Numbered from the stretch's first letter, positions 27,670-36,707 are shown. The stretch is 64,000 bases of DNA from Boseongicola sp. (GCA_028824715.1 JAPPCV010000134.1:1-64000), one strand, 5' to 3'. Notes: generated by a model not told the origin, from the letters alone. Numbers and translations are program-made.

Positions 27670-28428
27670 CTTCGAGCCCGGCTGATCTGCTTCAGAGGCG
27701 TCCCGCGCTTGCCCGCGAGGCAGGTCTTGTTCGTGCAAGAGGTGGCCGTGCAAGGGCGAACGGCGGCAATCTTCGCCTGATGGCCAACCCCTTGCACGCC
27801 CGGCCGGGCCGAGCAGGCGTATCCGGATGCCGCCAGACAGGCTGCGGATGCGGATTTCGCGGGCGTGAGGGCGGATTGGGCGGCATGTCCAGAGTCTGCA
27901 GGCCGCCGTGCGGCGGCGGCAGCCCCGCAGCGGCGAGGTCCTGGCCGCGCGCCTCGCCAGTCTGCAGCCCGCATCGGATGACACCGCCTTCAAGCGGGCG
28001 GAGCATCGGTGGTTGAACTGCCGCCTCGTCCCCGGCCACGCTCCGAAGGCGTGTCATCGTGTCCGGATGCAGGACTTCCAGTTCTGCCCCGCGCCTGGCC
28101 GCCGTCCTCTGCCGCTTCTGCCTGACAACATCCCGCGCAGCTCCCGGACGTGGTTCGCCGCCATTTCCCATTCCGTACCGGCGGTTCGGCGGCCCGAGCC
28201 GAAATGCGGCGCGTCATGCACCTTCCGCGTCGAGCCGTGCGCCCAGGCGAATCGTTTCTTGCTGTGCGGCCGAGCCGCACTCTTCACGAACCGCTGAATC
28301 GATCCAATCGACGGAAATGAATGAAAGTATCGCAATGCGACATGCGGCGGCGCCCGGCGGTTTGGTGAAAAAGTCTCGTTTTATCAAGTGAGTATTTGAC
28401 CGATGCTTTGCTTGACCACGAAACTCCC
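27670..28428. other. Gene-poor stretch of about 760 bases before the transporter promoter
   Basis: Contains overlapping Arg/Pro-rich frames on both strands with no family signal, so no gene is supported. It is much more GC-rich than its right end, which turns AT-rich near 28370 at the transporter promoter. I found no tRNA or recognisable small-RNA motif; an unannotated RNA cannot be excluded. Confidence 0.4.
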
Positions 28429-28463
28429 TTGACAGGCTTCGGCAAAAATGTAATAAACTTACA
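28429..28463 (+). promoter_or_regulatory. Promoter of the peptide ABC operon with an overlapping RpiR-type operator
   Basis: TTGACA (28429-28434) is followed after 16 bases by TAATAA (28451-28456). TGTAATAAACTTACA (28449-28463) overlaps the -10 and shares 12 of 15 positions with the palindrome before ridA. An operator on the -10 box suggests direct repression. Confidence 0.6.
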
Positions 28464-28504
28464 ATACAGCCTTCACATGAACATCATTGCGAGAGGAGGA
28501 GACC

Positions 28505-30046
28505 ATGAACTTCAGAATCTGGTTGCGCACGGCGATTGCCCTGGGGGCATTCACGATGCTTGTTGGTGCGGCCCATGCAGCCGGGACATTGCGCTATGCG
28601 ACCGTCGGCGAGCCGCCAAGCCTGGACCAGCAGGTTCTCACTTCCGATCTGTCGACCACGATTGCCCATCACGTCTTCGAGGGGCTCTACACGTTCGATG
28701 CCTCGAACTCTCCGGTCGGCCTGCTCGCCGCTGGCGAGACGGTCTCGGATGACGGGAAGACGATCACGATCACGCTCCGGGAAGGCGTGAAGTTCCACAA
28801 CGGGCAGGACATGACATCGGCGGACGTCGTCGCGTCGCTGAACCGATGGGGAGAATTCGGGTCGCGGGGCGGGCTTCTGTTCGCGAACGTGGAAAGCGTG
28901 ACAGCGGCAGGAGATCACGAGGTCACGGTCAGGCTTGCCCAGCCCTTCGGCCCCTGGAAGAACCTGCTGGCCTTCATCAACGGCGGGCCTGCGATCTACC
29001 CGGCCTCAGTTGCGGAAGGGGCCGGCAAGGAGCCGATCGCGCCGGACAGCTACATAGGCACAGGACCCTACAAGTTCGCCGAGTGGGTGCCGAACCGCCA
29101 TGTCGAGTTGGTGAGGTTCGACGGCTATGTCTCGCCCGAAGGCGAAGCGGACGGCTACGGAGGCGCGCGCGTCGCCGAGTTCGATACGCTGCAATTCATT
29201 CCGGTGCCTGACGTCGGGACGCGAGTGGCGGGCCTGAAAGCCGGCGACTATGACTATGCCGAGAGCATCCCCGGCGATCTGTACGCCGACCTCGAGGCCG
29301 ATCCTTCGGTCGTCACGATACTGAACGGCGGACCGATCTTCGGCCTGGTGTTCATGAATTCCAAGGACGGCCCGCTTCAGGAGAACTTTGGCCTGCGGCG
29401 CGCAATCCAGGCCGCGCTGGACAAGGTGCCCGCGCTGCACGTGGCAATCGGTCCGGAGGGACTGTGGCGTGCGAACGGTTCGTTCCTGCCCGAAGGCAAC
29501 GTGTGGTTCACGGATGCCGGCACCGAGCACTACAGCAAGGGTGACGCGAGCGCCGCTCGCGCCATGGCCGAAGAGGCAGGGTATGGCGGCGAGCCGATCA
29601 AGTTCATGGTTTCGACGAACTATCCGTTCCACTACGACACCGCGATCGTCTACACCAGGCAGCTGGCACAGGCCGGATTCAACATCGACCTCCAGGTCTA
29701 TGACTGGGCCACCTTGATCGAAAAGCGGGCCCAGCCGGACCAGTGGGACATGTTCTTCACCCATCATGGCTTCGTGCCCGACCCGATCCTGATCTCGGTA
29801 ATGAACGACAACTATCCCGGTTGGTGGACAACCGCGGAAAAGAACGCCCTGAAGGCCCGGTTCACCGAGAGCTCGAACCCTGCCGAGCGTCAGGCGATCT
29901 GGACCGAGATTCAGGCGCTGATCTATCAGCAGGTGCCGACGATGAAGACGGGCGATGTCTACACCTACAACATTGCGTCGCCCGGCCTGGACGGTCTTGG
30001 CGAGGCGACCCTGATCTGGCCGCACTTCTGGAACGTTTCAAAATAG
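28505..30046 (+). CDS. Peptide-type ABC transporter, periplasmic substrate-binding protein (SBP_bac_5)
   Basis: Periplasmic binding protein of the DppA/OppA family, 513 residues. The signal peptide is MNFRIWLRTAIALGAFTMLVGAAHA, and the mature protein starts AGTLRYATVGEPPSLDQQ. Typical family segments are TITLREGVKFHNGQDMTSADVV (about residue 90) and APDSYIGTGPYKFAEWV (about 180). The long frame opens at 28487, but ATG 28505 has GAGAGGAGGAG in front. It is the first gene of an operon of five transporter genes plus an M81 peptidase and a PLP enzyme, so a peptide or modified amino acid is the likely ligand. Confidence 0.94.
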   Translation: MNFRIWLRTAIALGAFTMLVGAAHAAGTLRYATVGEPPSLDQQVLTSDLSTTIAHHVFEGLYTFDASNSPVGLLAAGETVSDDGKTITITLREGVKFHNGQDMTSADVVASLNRWGEFGSRGGLLFANVESVTAAGDHEVTVRLAQPFGPWKNLLAFINGGPAIYPASVAEGAGKEPIAPDSYIGTGPYKFAEWVPNRHVELVRFDGYVSPEGEADGYGGARVAEFDTLQFIPVPDVGTRVAGLKAGDYDYAESIPGDLYADLEADPSVVTILNGGPIFGLVFMNSKDGPLQENFGLRRAIQAALDKVPALHVAIGPEGLWRANGSFLPEGNVWFTDAGTEHYSKGDASAARAMAEEAGYGGEPIKFMVSTNYPFHYDTAIVYTRQLAQAGFNIDLQVYDWATLIEKRAQPDQWDMFFTHHGFVPDPILISVMNDNYPGWWTTAEKNALKARFTESSNPAERQAIWTEIQALIYQQVPTMKTGDVYTYNIASPGLDGLGEATLIWPHFWNVSK

Positions 30047-30059
30047 GGGATAGTCCCCT

Positions 30060-30090
30060 GGCCTCCCCGCCGTTCGGCGGCGGGGAGGCC
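30060..30090 (+). terminator. Strong hairpin after the binding-protein gene
   Basis: Thirteen paired bases, GGCCTCCCCGCCG (30060-30072) with its complement at 30078-30090, close a 5-base loop. There is no T-run. It stands 13 bases after the binding-protein stop and before the permease gene, a common place for a partial terminator or mRNA-stabilising structure. Confidence 0.65.
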
Positions 30091-30116
30091 GAATCACGTT
30101 CTCTTCAGGTCGTTTC

Positions 30117-31064
30117 ATGTTGATCTATGCCTTGAACAGAGTCCTGACGCTTGTCCCCACGCTCCTGGCTGCCTCGTTCCTGGTCTTCATGTTCATCCAC
30201 CTGATCCCCGGCGATCCGGCCTCGATCCTGCTGGGTGACACGGCAACGCCGGAGGAAGTTGCCCAACTCTCTCGGGAGCTTGGTCTCGACGAGCCGCTTT
30301 GGACGCAATATGTCCTGTGGCTCGGCAATGTCCTGCAGGGTGATCTCGGAACATCAGTGTTCTTCCGTGAACCGGTTCTTTCGGTCATCGCCGACGGTGC
30401 CGAAACCTCGATCCTCCTTGCGACGATGACAATGTTCTGGATTGTCCTGTTCGGCGTTCCGATTGGCATCGTTTCCGCCATGCGCCACGGATCATGGGTC
30501 GATCAGGCGACCTCTGGCGGAGCCATGCTGTTTGCCTCGGTTCCGACGTTCTGGCTGGGGCTCTACCTGATCCTGATCTTCTCGGTCGGCCTGGGCTGGT
30601 TTCCCTCTTCAGGATTCCCGTCGATTGCCGATGAGGGCGGAGCATCGAACCTGCGCTACCTGGTTCTGCCCAGCCTGACCCTGGCGGCGCCCAACGCGGC
30701 TCTCATCATCCGCCTGATACGCGCCTCCATGCTTGATGTCTCGCGGGAGGACCATGTACGTACGGCCCGGGCCAAGGGTCTGCACCCGGTTCGCGTGGCC
30801 ATCAAGCACATCTTCCGAAACGCGCTCATTGCCGTTTCCGCGGCTTTCGGCTTCACTTTCGCGGCGCTGGTCAGCGAAGCGGTGGTGACGGAAACCGTGT
30901 TTTCCCTGCCCGGCATCGGCAGGCTTGTGGTGCAGTCCATCCTGCGGCGGGACTATCCGGTGATCCAGGGCGTCATACTGGTCATCGTGGTCTTCTACAC
31001 GGCCATCAATCTCCTGGTGGACCTTGCCTATGCCAGCCTCGATCCGAGGGTGTCGCTGAAATGA
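30117..31064 (+). CDS. Peptide-type ABC transporter permease, DppB-like
   Basis: First inner-membrane permease, 315 residues, with about six hydrophobic segments. The N-terminus MLIYALNRVLTLVPTLLAASFLVFMFIHLIPGDPA is the conserved DppB/OppB start, and DHVRTARAKGLHPVRVAIKH is the EAA loop that contacts the ATPases. FSLPGIGRLVVQSILRRDYP is a typical C-terminal motif. Its stop overlaps the next permease start (ATGA). Confidence 0.95.
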   Translation: MLIYALNRVLTLVPTLLAASFLVFMFIHLIPGDPASILLGDTATPEEVAQLSRELGLDEPLWTQYVLWLGNVLQGDLGTSVFFREPVLSVIADGAETSILLATMTMFWIVLFGVPIGIVSAMRHGSWVDQATSGGAMLFASVPTFWLGLYLILIFSVGLGWFPSSGFPSIADEGGASNLRYLVLPSLTLAAPNAALIIRLIRASMLDVSREDHVRTARAKGLHPVRVAIKHIFRNALIAVSAAFGFTFAALVSEAVVTETVFSLPGIGRLVVQSILRRDYPVIQGVILVIVVFYTAINLLVDLAYASLDPRVSLK

Positions 31065-31912
31065 ACGTGCCGCTGTCGATCGCACCGGTCTTTCGCGGTC
31101 GCGCGCTTGCAACGATCGGAATGTGCTGGCTGGTGGTCGTCGGCATTGCGGCGATCGGGGCGCCGCTTCTGGCGCCGTTCGACCCGCTGGAATTCGACCC
31201 GCTCGTCCGGCTATCCGACCCCGGCTGGCCCCACCTCTTCGGCACCGATCATTTTGGACGGGACTCGCTTTCCCGTGCGATCTACGGCGCGCGCATGGCT
31301 ATCGTGATCGGGTCGGGCAGCGTGCTGATTGCCTTGGTCGCCGGCGGCCTCGTCGGCATGCTGTCCGCCTACTTTGTCCGGCTGGGCCATTTGCTGATGC
31401 GGATCGTGGACGTGCTGATGGCGTTTCCGGCGCTGCTCCTGGCGCTGGTCCTGATGACGCTCCTGGAGCGCAGCGTGCTGAACACGGTCATCGTGATCGG
31501 CATTGTCTATGCCACGACCACCGCCAGGATAGTGTTCGGGATGACCCTGAAGCTGAAGCGCGATGTCTTCGTTGATGCCGCGATTTGCAGCGGCGCAGGG
31601 CACGCCTCGGTCCTGTTCCGGCACATCTTGCCGAATCTCGTGTCGCCGATGCTGGTCCAGGCGAGCTTCATCTTTGCGTTCGCGCAATTGCAGGCAGCGG
31701 CGCTTGACTTCCTGGGACTGGGCCTTCCACCGGAGGTTCCGAGCTGGGGAAACATGCTGAGCGAGGAGAGAATCTACGTGACCCGTGCCCCGTGGCTGCT
31801 GATATTCCCCGGTGCGCTGATCATCCTTTCGGTATTTTCGATGAACCTTGTCGGAGACGCGTTGCGTGACAACATCGATCCCCGGTTCAAAGACGACATT
31901 GCAGGGGTCTGA
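31061..31912 (+). CDS. Peptide-type ABC transporter permease, DppC-like
   Basis: Second inner-membrane permease, 283 residues, with five or six membrane segments. HLFGTDHFGRDSLSRAIYGAR is the DppC/OppC hallmark after the first helix. The EAA-type loop is VDAAICSGAGHASVLFRHIL, and FLGLGLPPEVPSWGNMLSE lies near the C-terminus. It overlaps the DppB-like gene by four bases and is followed three bases later by the first ATPase gene. Confidence 0.95.
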   Translation: MNVPLSIAPVFRGRALATIGMCWLVVVGIAAIGAPLLAPFDPLEFDPLVRLSDPGWPHLFGTDHFGRDSLSRAIYGARMAIVIGSGSVLIALVAGGLVGMLSAYFVRLGHLLMRIVDVLMAFPALLLALVLMTLLERSVLNTVIVIGIVYATTTARIVFGMTLKLKRDVFVDAAICSGAGHASVLFRHILPNLVSPMLVQASFIFAFAQLQAAALDFLGLGLPPEVPSWGNMLSEERIYVTRAPWLLIFPGALIILSVFSMNLVGDALRDNIDPRFKDDIAGV

Positions 31913-31915
31913 ACC

Positions 31916-32890
31916 TTGGCCTTGCTCGACATAAGGAACCTGGAACTGGGCATTGCGCGCGGCAGCGAGCTCCTGCCCGTGGTTCAAGGGGTCTCACTTG
32001 CCGTCGAGGAAGACGAAACGCTGGGAATCGTCGGCGAGAGCGGGTGCGGCAAGAGTCTGACCGCACTGGCGATCATGGGTCTGCTCGAAGGCACGGCGGT
32101 GCGGATAGCCGGAGGGACAATCCACTTTCAGGGCCGGGACCTCCTGGCGCTTTCTCCCGAGGAGCGTCGTCGGGTCATGGGGGCGGAGATGGCCATGATA
32201 TTTCAGGAACCGATGACCAGCCTCAATCCTGTCTACCGGGTCGGCGACCAGATCAGGGAAGCGATCCTGCAGCATCGCAGCATGTCCGGACGGCAGGCGC
32301 ATCAACGTGCGCTGGACCTGCTGGAACTCGTGCGCATTCCCGATCCGATGCGCCGGATCGACAGCTTTCCGCACCAGATGTCCGGCGGACAGAGGCAAAG
32401 GGTAATGATCGCCATGGCGCTTGCCTGCGATCCGAAGCTCCTGATAGCCGACGAGCCGACGACGGCGCTTGACGTCACCGTACAGAGAGACGTGCTCGAG
32501 CTCATCCGCAGCCTGCAGGCGCGGACCCGCATGTCCGTCATCCTGATCTCGCATGATCTGGGGGTGGTGTCCGAGACCTGCGACAATGTCGCCGTCATGT
32601 ACCGGGGCAGGATCGTCGAACAGGCGCCGACTTCAACGCTCTTTTCGAACATGAGCCATCCTTACACGCTGGGACTGCTCGGCTCGATCCCGGCGCTCGA
32701 TCACGACGTTGAATGGCTTGACGCAATTCCCGGCCGGGTGCCGACGCTGGACGAGGCGGTGCCTGGCTGCGCGTTTCACCCACGCTGCTTCGCGGCACAG
32801 GGAGCCTGCAGGACCGTGGATCCGGGCGCTGCAGCCGTTTCGCCGGCCCACTTCGTGCGCTGCCATTTTCCGCAGGGATCTTCGTCATGA
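31916..32890 (+). CDS. Peptide-type ABC transporter ATPase, DppD-like
   Basis: First cytoplasmic ATPase, 324 residues. Walker A is GESGCGKS, the Q-loop region MIFQEPMTSLNPVYRVGDQI, signature MSGGQRQRVMIAMAL, Walker B LLIADEPTTALD and H-loop ILISHDLGVV. The C-terminal oligopeptide-transporter extension includes GCAFHPRCFAAQGAC, the cysteines that hold an iron-sulfur cluster in some DppD/OppD proteins. It starts at TTG 31916 with AGGGGTC upstream. Its stop overlaps the next gene. Confidence 0.94.
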   Translation: MALLDIRNLELGIARGSELLPVVQGVSLAVEEDETLGIVGESGCGKSLTALAIMGLLEGTAVRIAGGTIHFQGRDLLALSPEERRRVMGAEMAMIFQEPMTSLNPVYRVGDQIREAILQHRSMSGRQAHQRALDLLELVRIPDPMRRIDSFPHQMSGGQRQRVMIAMALACDPKLLIADEPTTALDVTVQRDVLELIRSLQARTRMSVILISHDLGVVSETCDNVAVMYRGRIVEQAPTSTLFSNMSHPYTLGLLGSIPALDHDVEWLDAIPGRVPTLDEAVPGCAFHPRCFAAQGACRTVDPGAAAVSPAHFVRCHFPQGSSS

Positions 32891-33693
32891 CCCGTCCGTT
32901 GCTGGAAGTGCGCGAGCTCAAGACACATTTCAGCATCGGGCGGCGCGGGTTCATGCGCAGGAAGTCCGTGCTCAGGGCCGTCGATGGCGTTTCGTTCAGC
33001 ATCCACGAAGGCGAAGTGCTCAGTCTCGTGGGCGAGAGTGGCTGCGGCAAGTCCACGGTCGGGCGGACCCTGACCCACCTGGAAACGGCCACGGCCGGAA
33101 CCGCGATGCTTGACGGGCGGGACATCCTGAACCTTTCGCCTGCCGCATTCCGGCCGTTGCGGCGCGACATCCAGATGATCTTTCAGGATCCGTTTGCCTC
33201 GCTCAATCCGCGCCTTAGCATCGAGCAGATGCTGGCTGAGCCGCTCTTCATTCACGGGCTTGCGCGCGACCGCTCGGAAGCGCGCGAGAGAATCGCTGCG
33301 ACGCTTGAACTCGTGGGCATGGATGCGAATTCGATGAGCCGCTATCCGCACGAATTCTCCGGCGGCCAGCGACAGCGCATCGGCATTGCCAGGGTCATGA
33401 TACTGACACCGCGTCTCGTCATTGCGGACGAGCCGGTGTCGGCCCTTGATGTCTCCATCCAGGCCCAGGTTCTGAACCTGATCAAGAGGCTTCAGCGCGA
33501 AAGCGGCATGTCGATGTTGTTCATCAGTCACGATCTTGGCGCAGTCCGCCACATAAGCGACCGGGTTGCGGTCATGTACGGGGGAAGACTTGTGGAGACG
33601 GGAATGAAGCGGCAGATTTTCGAGACACCGCGGCACGCATATACGCAGAGGCTCCTGGCCTCGATTCCGCGCCTCGGCAAGAGGATCGGATGA
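32887..33693 (+). CDS. Peptide-type ABC transporter ATPase, DppF-like
   Basis: Second cytoplasmic ATPase, 268 residues. Walker A is GESGCGKST, Q-loop MIFQDPFASLNPRLSIEQML, signature FSGGQRQRIGIARV and Walker B LVIADEPVSALD. The C-terminal extension is short and lacks the cysteine cluster of the DppD-like partner. Starts at ATG 32887 in an ATGA overlap and ends overlapping the M81 peptidase gene by four bases, so the enzymes are coupled to transport. Confidence 0.94.
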   Translation: MTRPLLEVRELKTHFSIGRRGFMRRKSVLRAVDGVSFSIHEGEVLSLVGESGCGKSTVGRTLTHLETATAGTAMLDGRDILNLSPAAFRPLRRDIQMIFQDPFASLNPRLSIEQMLAEPLFIHGLARDRSEARERIAATLELVGMDANSMSRYPHEFSGGQRQRIGIARVMILTPRLVIADEPVSALDVSIQAQVLNLIKRLQRESGMSMLFISHDLGAVRHISDRVAVMYGGRLVETGMKRQIFETPRHAYTQRLLASIPRLGKRIG

Positions 33694-35159
33694 TGAGCCG
33701 GAAACGTGTCTTCCTGGGTTCGATTGCAACGGAAACCAACACGTTCTCTCCGTTGCGGACGGACCTGCGCGATTTCAAGGACAGCTTCTTTGCGCCCCCT
33801 GGCTTGCACCCCTCGACTCCCACGTTGTGCAGCGCGATCTACCCGGCCGCGCGTGCGAAGGCCGACGAAATCGGGTGGACGCTGATCGAGGGCACGGCGA
33901 CCTGGGCGGAGCCGGGCGGCATTGTCAATCAGCGCACCTGGGAGAATCTCCGTGACCAGCTTCTCCAGGAGCTGCGCGGCGCGCTGCCGGTGGACATAGT
34001 GCTGCTAGGGCTGCACGGCGCCATGGTTTCCCAGGAGTGCCTTGATTGCGAAGGAGAGCTGATAGAGGCTGTTCGCGCGATCGTCGGGCGCGACGCGATC
34101 GTCGGGGTAACCTTCGACCCGCACAGCCACCTGTCTGACAGGCGGGTGGAGAATGCCGACCTGATCACGGTCTTCAAGGAGTTTCCCCATACGGACTTCG
34201 TCGAAACGGCCGAGAACCTGATCAATCTGGTGAACTGCGCTTCGGCCGGGAGCATCGCGCCAGTGATCTCGACCTTTGATTGCAGGATCATCGATGTCTT
34301 TCCAACGAGCCAGGAGCCGATGCGCGGCTTTGTCGACGCGCTGAAGAAGTTTGAGGGATGCGGCAAGATCCTGTCCGTTTCCGTCATCCACGGCTTCATG
34401 GCCGGCGATGTGCCCGACCTCGGTGCCAAGATCATCGTGATTACGGATGATGCGAAGGACGAGGGCGACGCACTTGCCAGAAGGCTCGGGCTGGAGCTGT
34501 TCTCGATGAGGGGCAAGACACGGCCGGACTTCCTTTCGCCAAGCGAAGCGCTGGACAAGGCTGCGGCAGGGACTGGCGGACCGCTGGTCATTGCAGACGT
34601 ATGGGACAATCCTGGAGGCGGCGTGCCTGGAGACTCCACAATCATCCTGCGCGAGATGATCCGGCGAGAGATTGACAATGCGGCATTGGCGACCATCTGG
34701 GACCCGATGGCGGTTCGAACGTGCATGTCAGCGGGCGAAGGCGCCGAATTGCAGCTTCGCTTCGGGGGCAAGATGTCACGCGCAGGTGGCGAGCCGCTTG
34801 ACGCCAGGGTCAAGGTGTGCCGCATTCTGCGTGAAGCGGTTCAGAGCTTCGGCGAGAGTGTCGTGCCGCTCGGAGACAGCGTCCGGATCGGCGTCGGCGG
34901 CATCGACGTCATCCTGAACACGGTGCGCAGCCAGGTCTTTCATCCGGACGTGTTTTCCAATTTCGGCATAGATCCCAGGGAGAGGGCCATGCTCGTGGTG
35001 AAGTCCACCAACCACTTCCACGACGCGTTTTCCGCGATCGCCTCGGAGATCCTGTATGTCACGGTCGACGGGCCGTATCCGAGCAACCCGGCCACGAACG
35101 GCTATCGCAACCTGAGCAGGAAGGTCTGGCCGCTTCATGAGAACCCCCATGTCTCCTAG
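33690..35159 (+). CDS. M81-family metallopeptidase, MlrC-like
   Basis: A 489-residue protein of the MlrC family (DUF1485 plus MlrC C-terminal domain). MlrC of microcystin-degrading sphingomonads cleaves linearised microcystin products; most family members have no known substrate. The N-terminal part shows FLGSIATETNTFSPLRTDL, LGLHGAMVSQECLDCEGELI and FDPHSHLSDRRVENADLI, with the likely zinc-binding Asp and His. The C-terminal domain includes VIADVWDNPGGGVPGDSTII. No signal peptide, so it acts on imported material. It overlaps the ATPase gene by four bases and the following PLP-enzyme gene by 23. Confidence 0.9.
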   Translation: MMSRKRVFLGSIATETNTFSPLRTDLRDFKDSFFAPPGLHPSTPTLCSAIYPAARAKADEIGWTLIEGTATWAEPGGIVNQRTWENLRDQLLQELRGALPVDIVLLGLHGAMVSQECLDCEGELIEAVRAIVGRDAIVGVTFDPHSHLSDRRVENADLITVFKEFPHTDFVETAENLINLVNCASAGSIAPVISTFDCRIIDVFPTSQEPMRGFVDALKKFEGCGKILSVSVIHGFMAGDVPDLGAKIIVITDDAKDEGDALARRLGLELFSMRGKTRPDFLSPSEALDKAAAGTGGPLVIADVWDNPGGGVPGDSTIILREMIRREIDNAALATIWDPMAVRTCMSAGEGAELQLRFGGKMSRAGGEPLDARVKVCRILREAVQSFGESVVPLGDSVRIGVGGIDVILNTVRSQVFHPDVFSNFGIDPRERAMLVVKSTNHFHDAFSAIASEILYVTVDGPYPSNPATNGYRNLSRKVWPLHENPHVS

Positions 35160-36216
35160 ATTGGTCGAGGTCGAGACCCCCGCGCTGATAGTTCGCGAAG
35201 AAGTGGCGCTCAGGAACATAGATAGATTCCAGAGGCACTGTGACGACAACGGCCTGAAGCTTCGTCCGCATGTCAAGACTCACAAGTGTGTTCACTTTGC
35301 CAAGGCGCAGGTCGCCGCCGGCGCGACCGGAATCACCTGCCAGAAGATCGGCGAGGCCGAAGTCATGGTTGATGGCGGCATCCACGACATCCTCATTGCC
35401 TACAACATTCTCGGCCATGGCAAGCTCGGGCGCCTTCGCTCCTTGGCCGAACGAACGAAAGCCCTGTCCGTGGTGGCCGACAACGACCTCGTCGTGGACG
35501 GGCTGAGCAAGACATTCGAAACAGCGGTGCGGCGCCTGACGGTCCTGGTTGAGTGTGACACGGGCGGTCGCCGCTGTGGCGTCCAGACTCCCGAACGCGC
35601 GATCGCGCTTGCAAGGAGGATTTCCTCCCTGCCAGGCATCGGGTTCGGCGGGTTGATGACCTATCCGGCAGTCGGCGGACAGCGCGACGTGCTGGACTTC
35701 ATGACGCTTGCGAAGGCCGGGATCGAAGAGTGCGGAATCGCATGCCCGGTGATCTCCTCGGGAGGATCGCCCGACATGTGGCATGCTCGAAGTCACGACG
35801 GGACGATCACCGAGTATCGGGCAGGGACCTACATCTTCAACGACCGGTCGCTGGTGGAGCGGGCAACCTGTGCCTGGGAGGATTGCGCCGGCCGGGTCGT
35901 TGCCACCGTCGTAAGCGTGCCTTCGGACGGCAGGGCAATCATTGATGCAGGGTCGAAGATACTCACGACAGACCTGCTTGGGCTTGAGGGATTTGGACAT
36001 GTCGTCGGGCATCCGCAAGCGCGCATTGCAGGCTTGAGCGAGGAGCACGCGATCATCCGATGTGGTCCTGACGACGGGCTTGAAGTCGGCGAGCAAGTGA
36101 ACATCGTCCCAAACCACATTTGTGTCGTGGCCAACATGGTGGACAATGCGTGGCTCGAACGGAAGACAGGCGGCATGTCTGTCCTGACAATTGATGCACG
36201 TGGGAAGCTCTGTTGA
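35137..36216 (+). CDS. PLP enzyme of the D-threonine aldolase / D-serine dehydratase (DSD1) family
   Basis: Fold-III PLP enzyme with an alanine-racemase-like N-terminal barrel, 359 residues. The PLP lysine is expected at K47 in LRPHVKTHK, and the C-terminal zinc-binding His and Cys are in VPNHICVVANM. Known members are D-threonine aldolase, D-serine dehydratase and D-threo-3-hydroxyaspartate dehydratase. Sequence alone does not separate these activities. A dehydratase would release an enamine, which fits the RidA gene of the same regulon. Start ATG 35137 lies inside the end of the M81 gene; ATG 35149 is an alternative. It is the last gene of the operon. Confidence 0.88.
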   Translation: MRTPMSPRLVEVETPALIVREEVALRNIDRFQRHCDDNGLKLRPHVKTHKCVHFAKAQVAAGATGITCQKIGEAEVMVDGGIHDILIAYNILGHGKLGRLRSLAERTKALSVVADNDLVVDGLSKTFETAVRRLTVLVECDTGGRRCGVQTPERAIALARRISSLPGIGFGGLMTYPAVGGQRDVLDFMTLAKAGIEECGIACPVISSGGSPDMWHARSHDGTITEYRAGTYIFNDRSLVERATCAWEDCAGRVVATVVSVPSDGRAIIDAGSKILTTDLLGLEGFGHVVGHPQARIAGLSEEHAIIRCGPDDGLEVGEQVNIVPNHICVVANMVDNAWLERKTGGMSVLTIDARGKLC

Positions 36217-36294
36217 ATTCGTCCATTTCGGTGGAGGCGTGATTCTTTCCCAGGATGCCTTCCTGCGTTTCCTGGCTGCTTGTCCGGAGGCTCG

Positions 36295-36507
36295 TCAGGC
36301 GGCGACCTGCACCACCGCCGCTGTGCACTGCGGAGCCGGCACCGGGTCGCCGTGCTCGCGCAGGCTCTCGATATGCAGAGCCATGGCCGCACCAATCTCG
36401 CGAATCGCTTCGTCCCGGGTCGCGCCGGTCGCCACGCATCCGGGCAAGTCGGGCACATAGGCGGCATAGTTCCGCGGCGCCTTCTCAATCACGATCATGT
36501 ATTCCAT
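36295..36507 (-). CDS. hicB: HicB-type antitoxin
   Basis: A 70-residue HicB-like protein: MEYMIVIEKAPRNYAAYVPD, LPGCVATGATRDEAIREIGA. This is the partially degraded RNase H-like fold of HicB antitoxins, here without a C-terminal DNA-binding domain. It neutralises the HicA mRNA interferase encoded just upstream. ATG 36507 is eight bases after the hicA stop; the frame continues upstream inside hicA. The two genes form one operon on the minus strand. Confidence 0.88.
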   Translation of the reverse strand: MEYMIVIEKAPRNYAAYVPDLPGCVATGATRDEAIREIGAAMALHIESLREHGDPVPAPQCTAAVVQVAA

Positions 36508-36515
36508 CTGGATCC

Positions 36516-36707
36516 TCACTTCTTCATTCCCGCCTGCTTCATGATGCTGGCCCAGGTTCCAGGCGGGAGATCGTCGCTGGCCTTGCCGGCTATCGTCACG
36601 GTCCCAAGCTTGCCGGGATGTCGGTACTGGCGATGGCTGCCCCTCATCCTGATCTGCGACCATCCCTCTCGTTCGACCAGACGGATCGCGTCACGTACCT
36701 TGGGCAT
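36516..36707 (-). CDS. hicA: HicA-type toxin (mRNA interferase)
   Basis: A 63-residue double-stranded-RNA-binding-fold toxin. It has the HicA pattern VEREGWSQIRMRGSHRQYRH, with the catalytic histidine in GSHRQYRH, and the closing PPGTWASIMKQAGM. HicA cleaves mRNA and tmRNA and arrests translation when free. It is first in the hicA-hicB operon; ATG 36707 begins the family's usual MPKVRD-like start. Confidence 0.88.
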   Translation of the reverse strand: MPKVRDAIRLVEREGWSQIRMRGSHRQYRHPGKLGTVTIAGKASDDLPPGTWASIMKQAGMKK

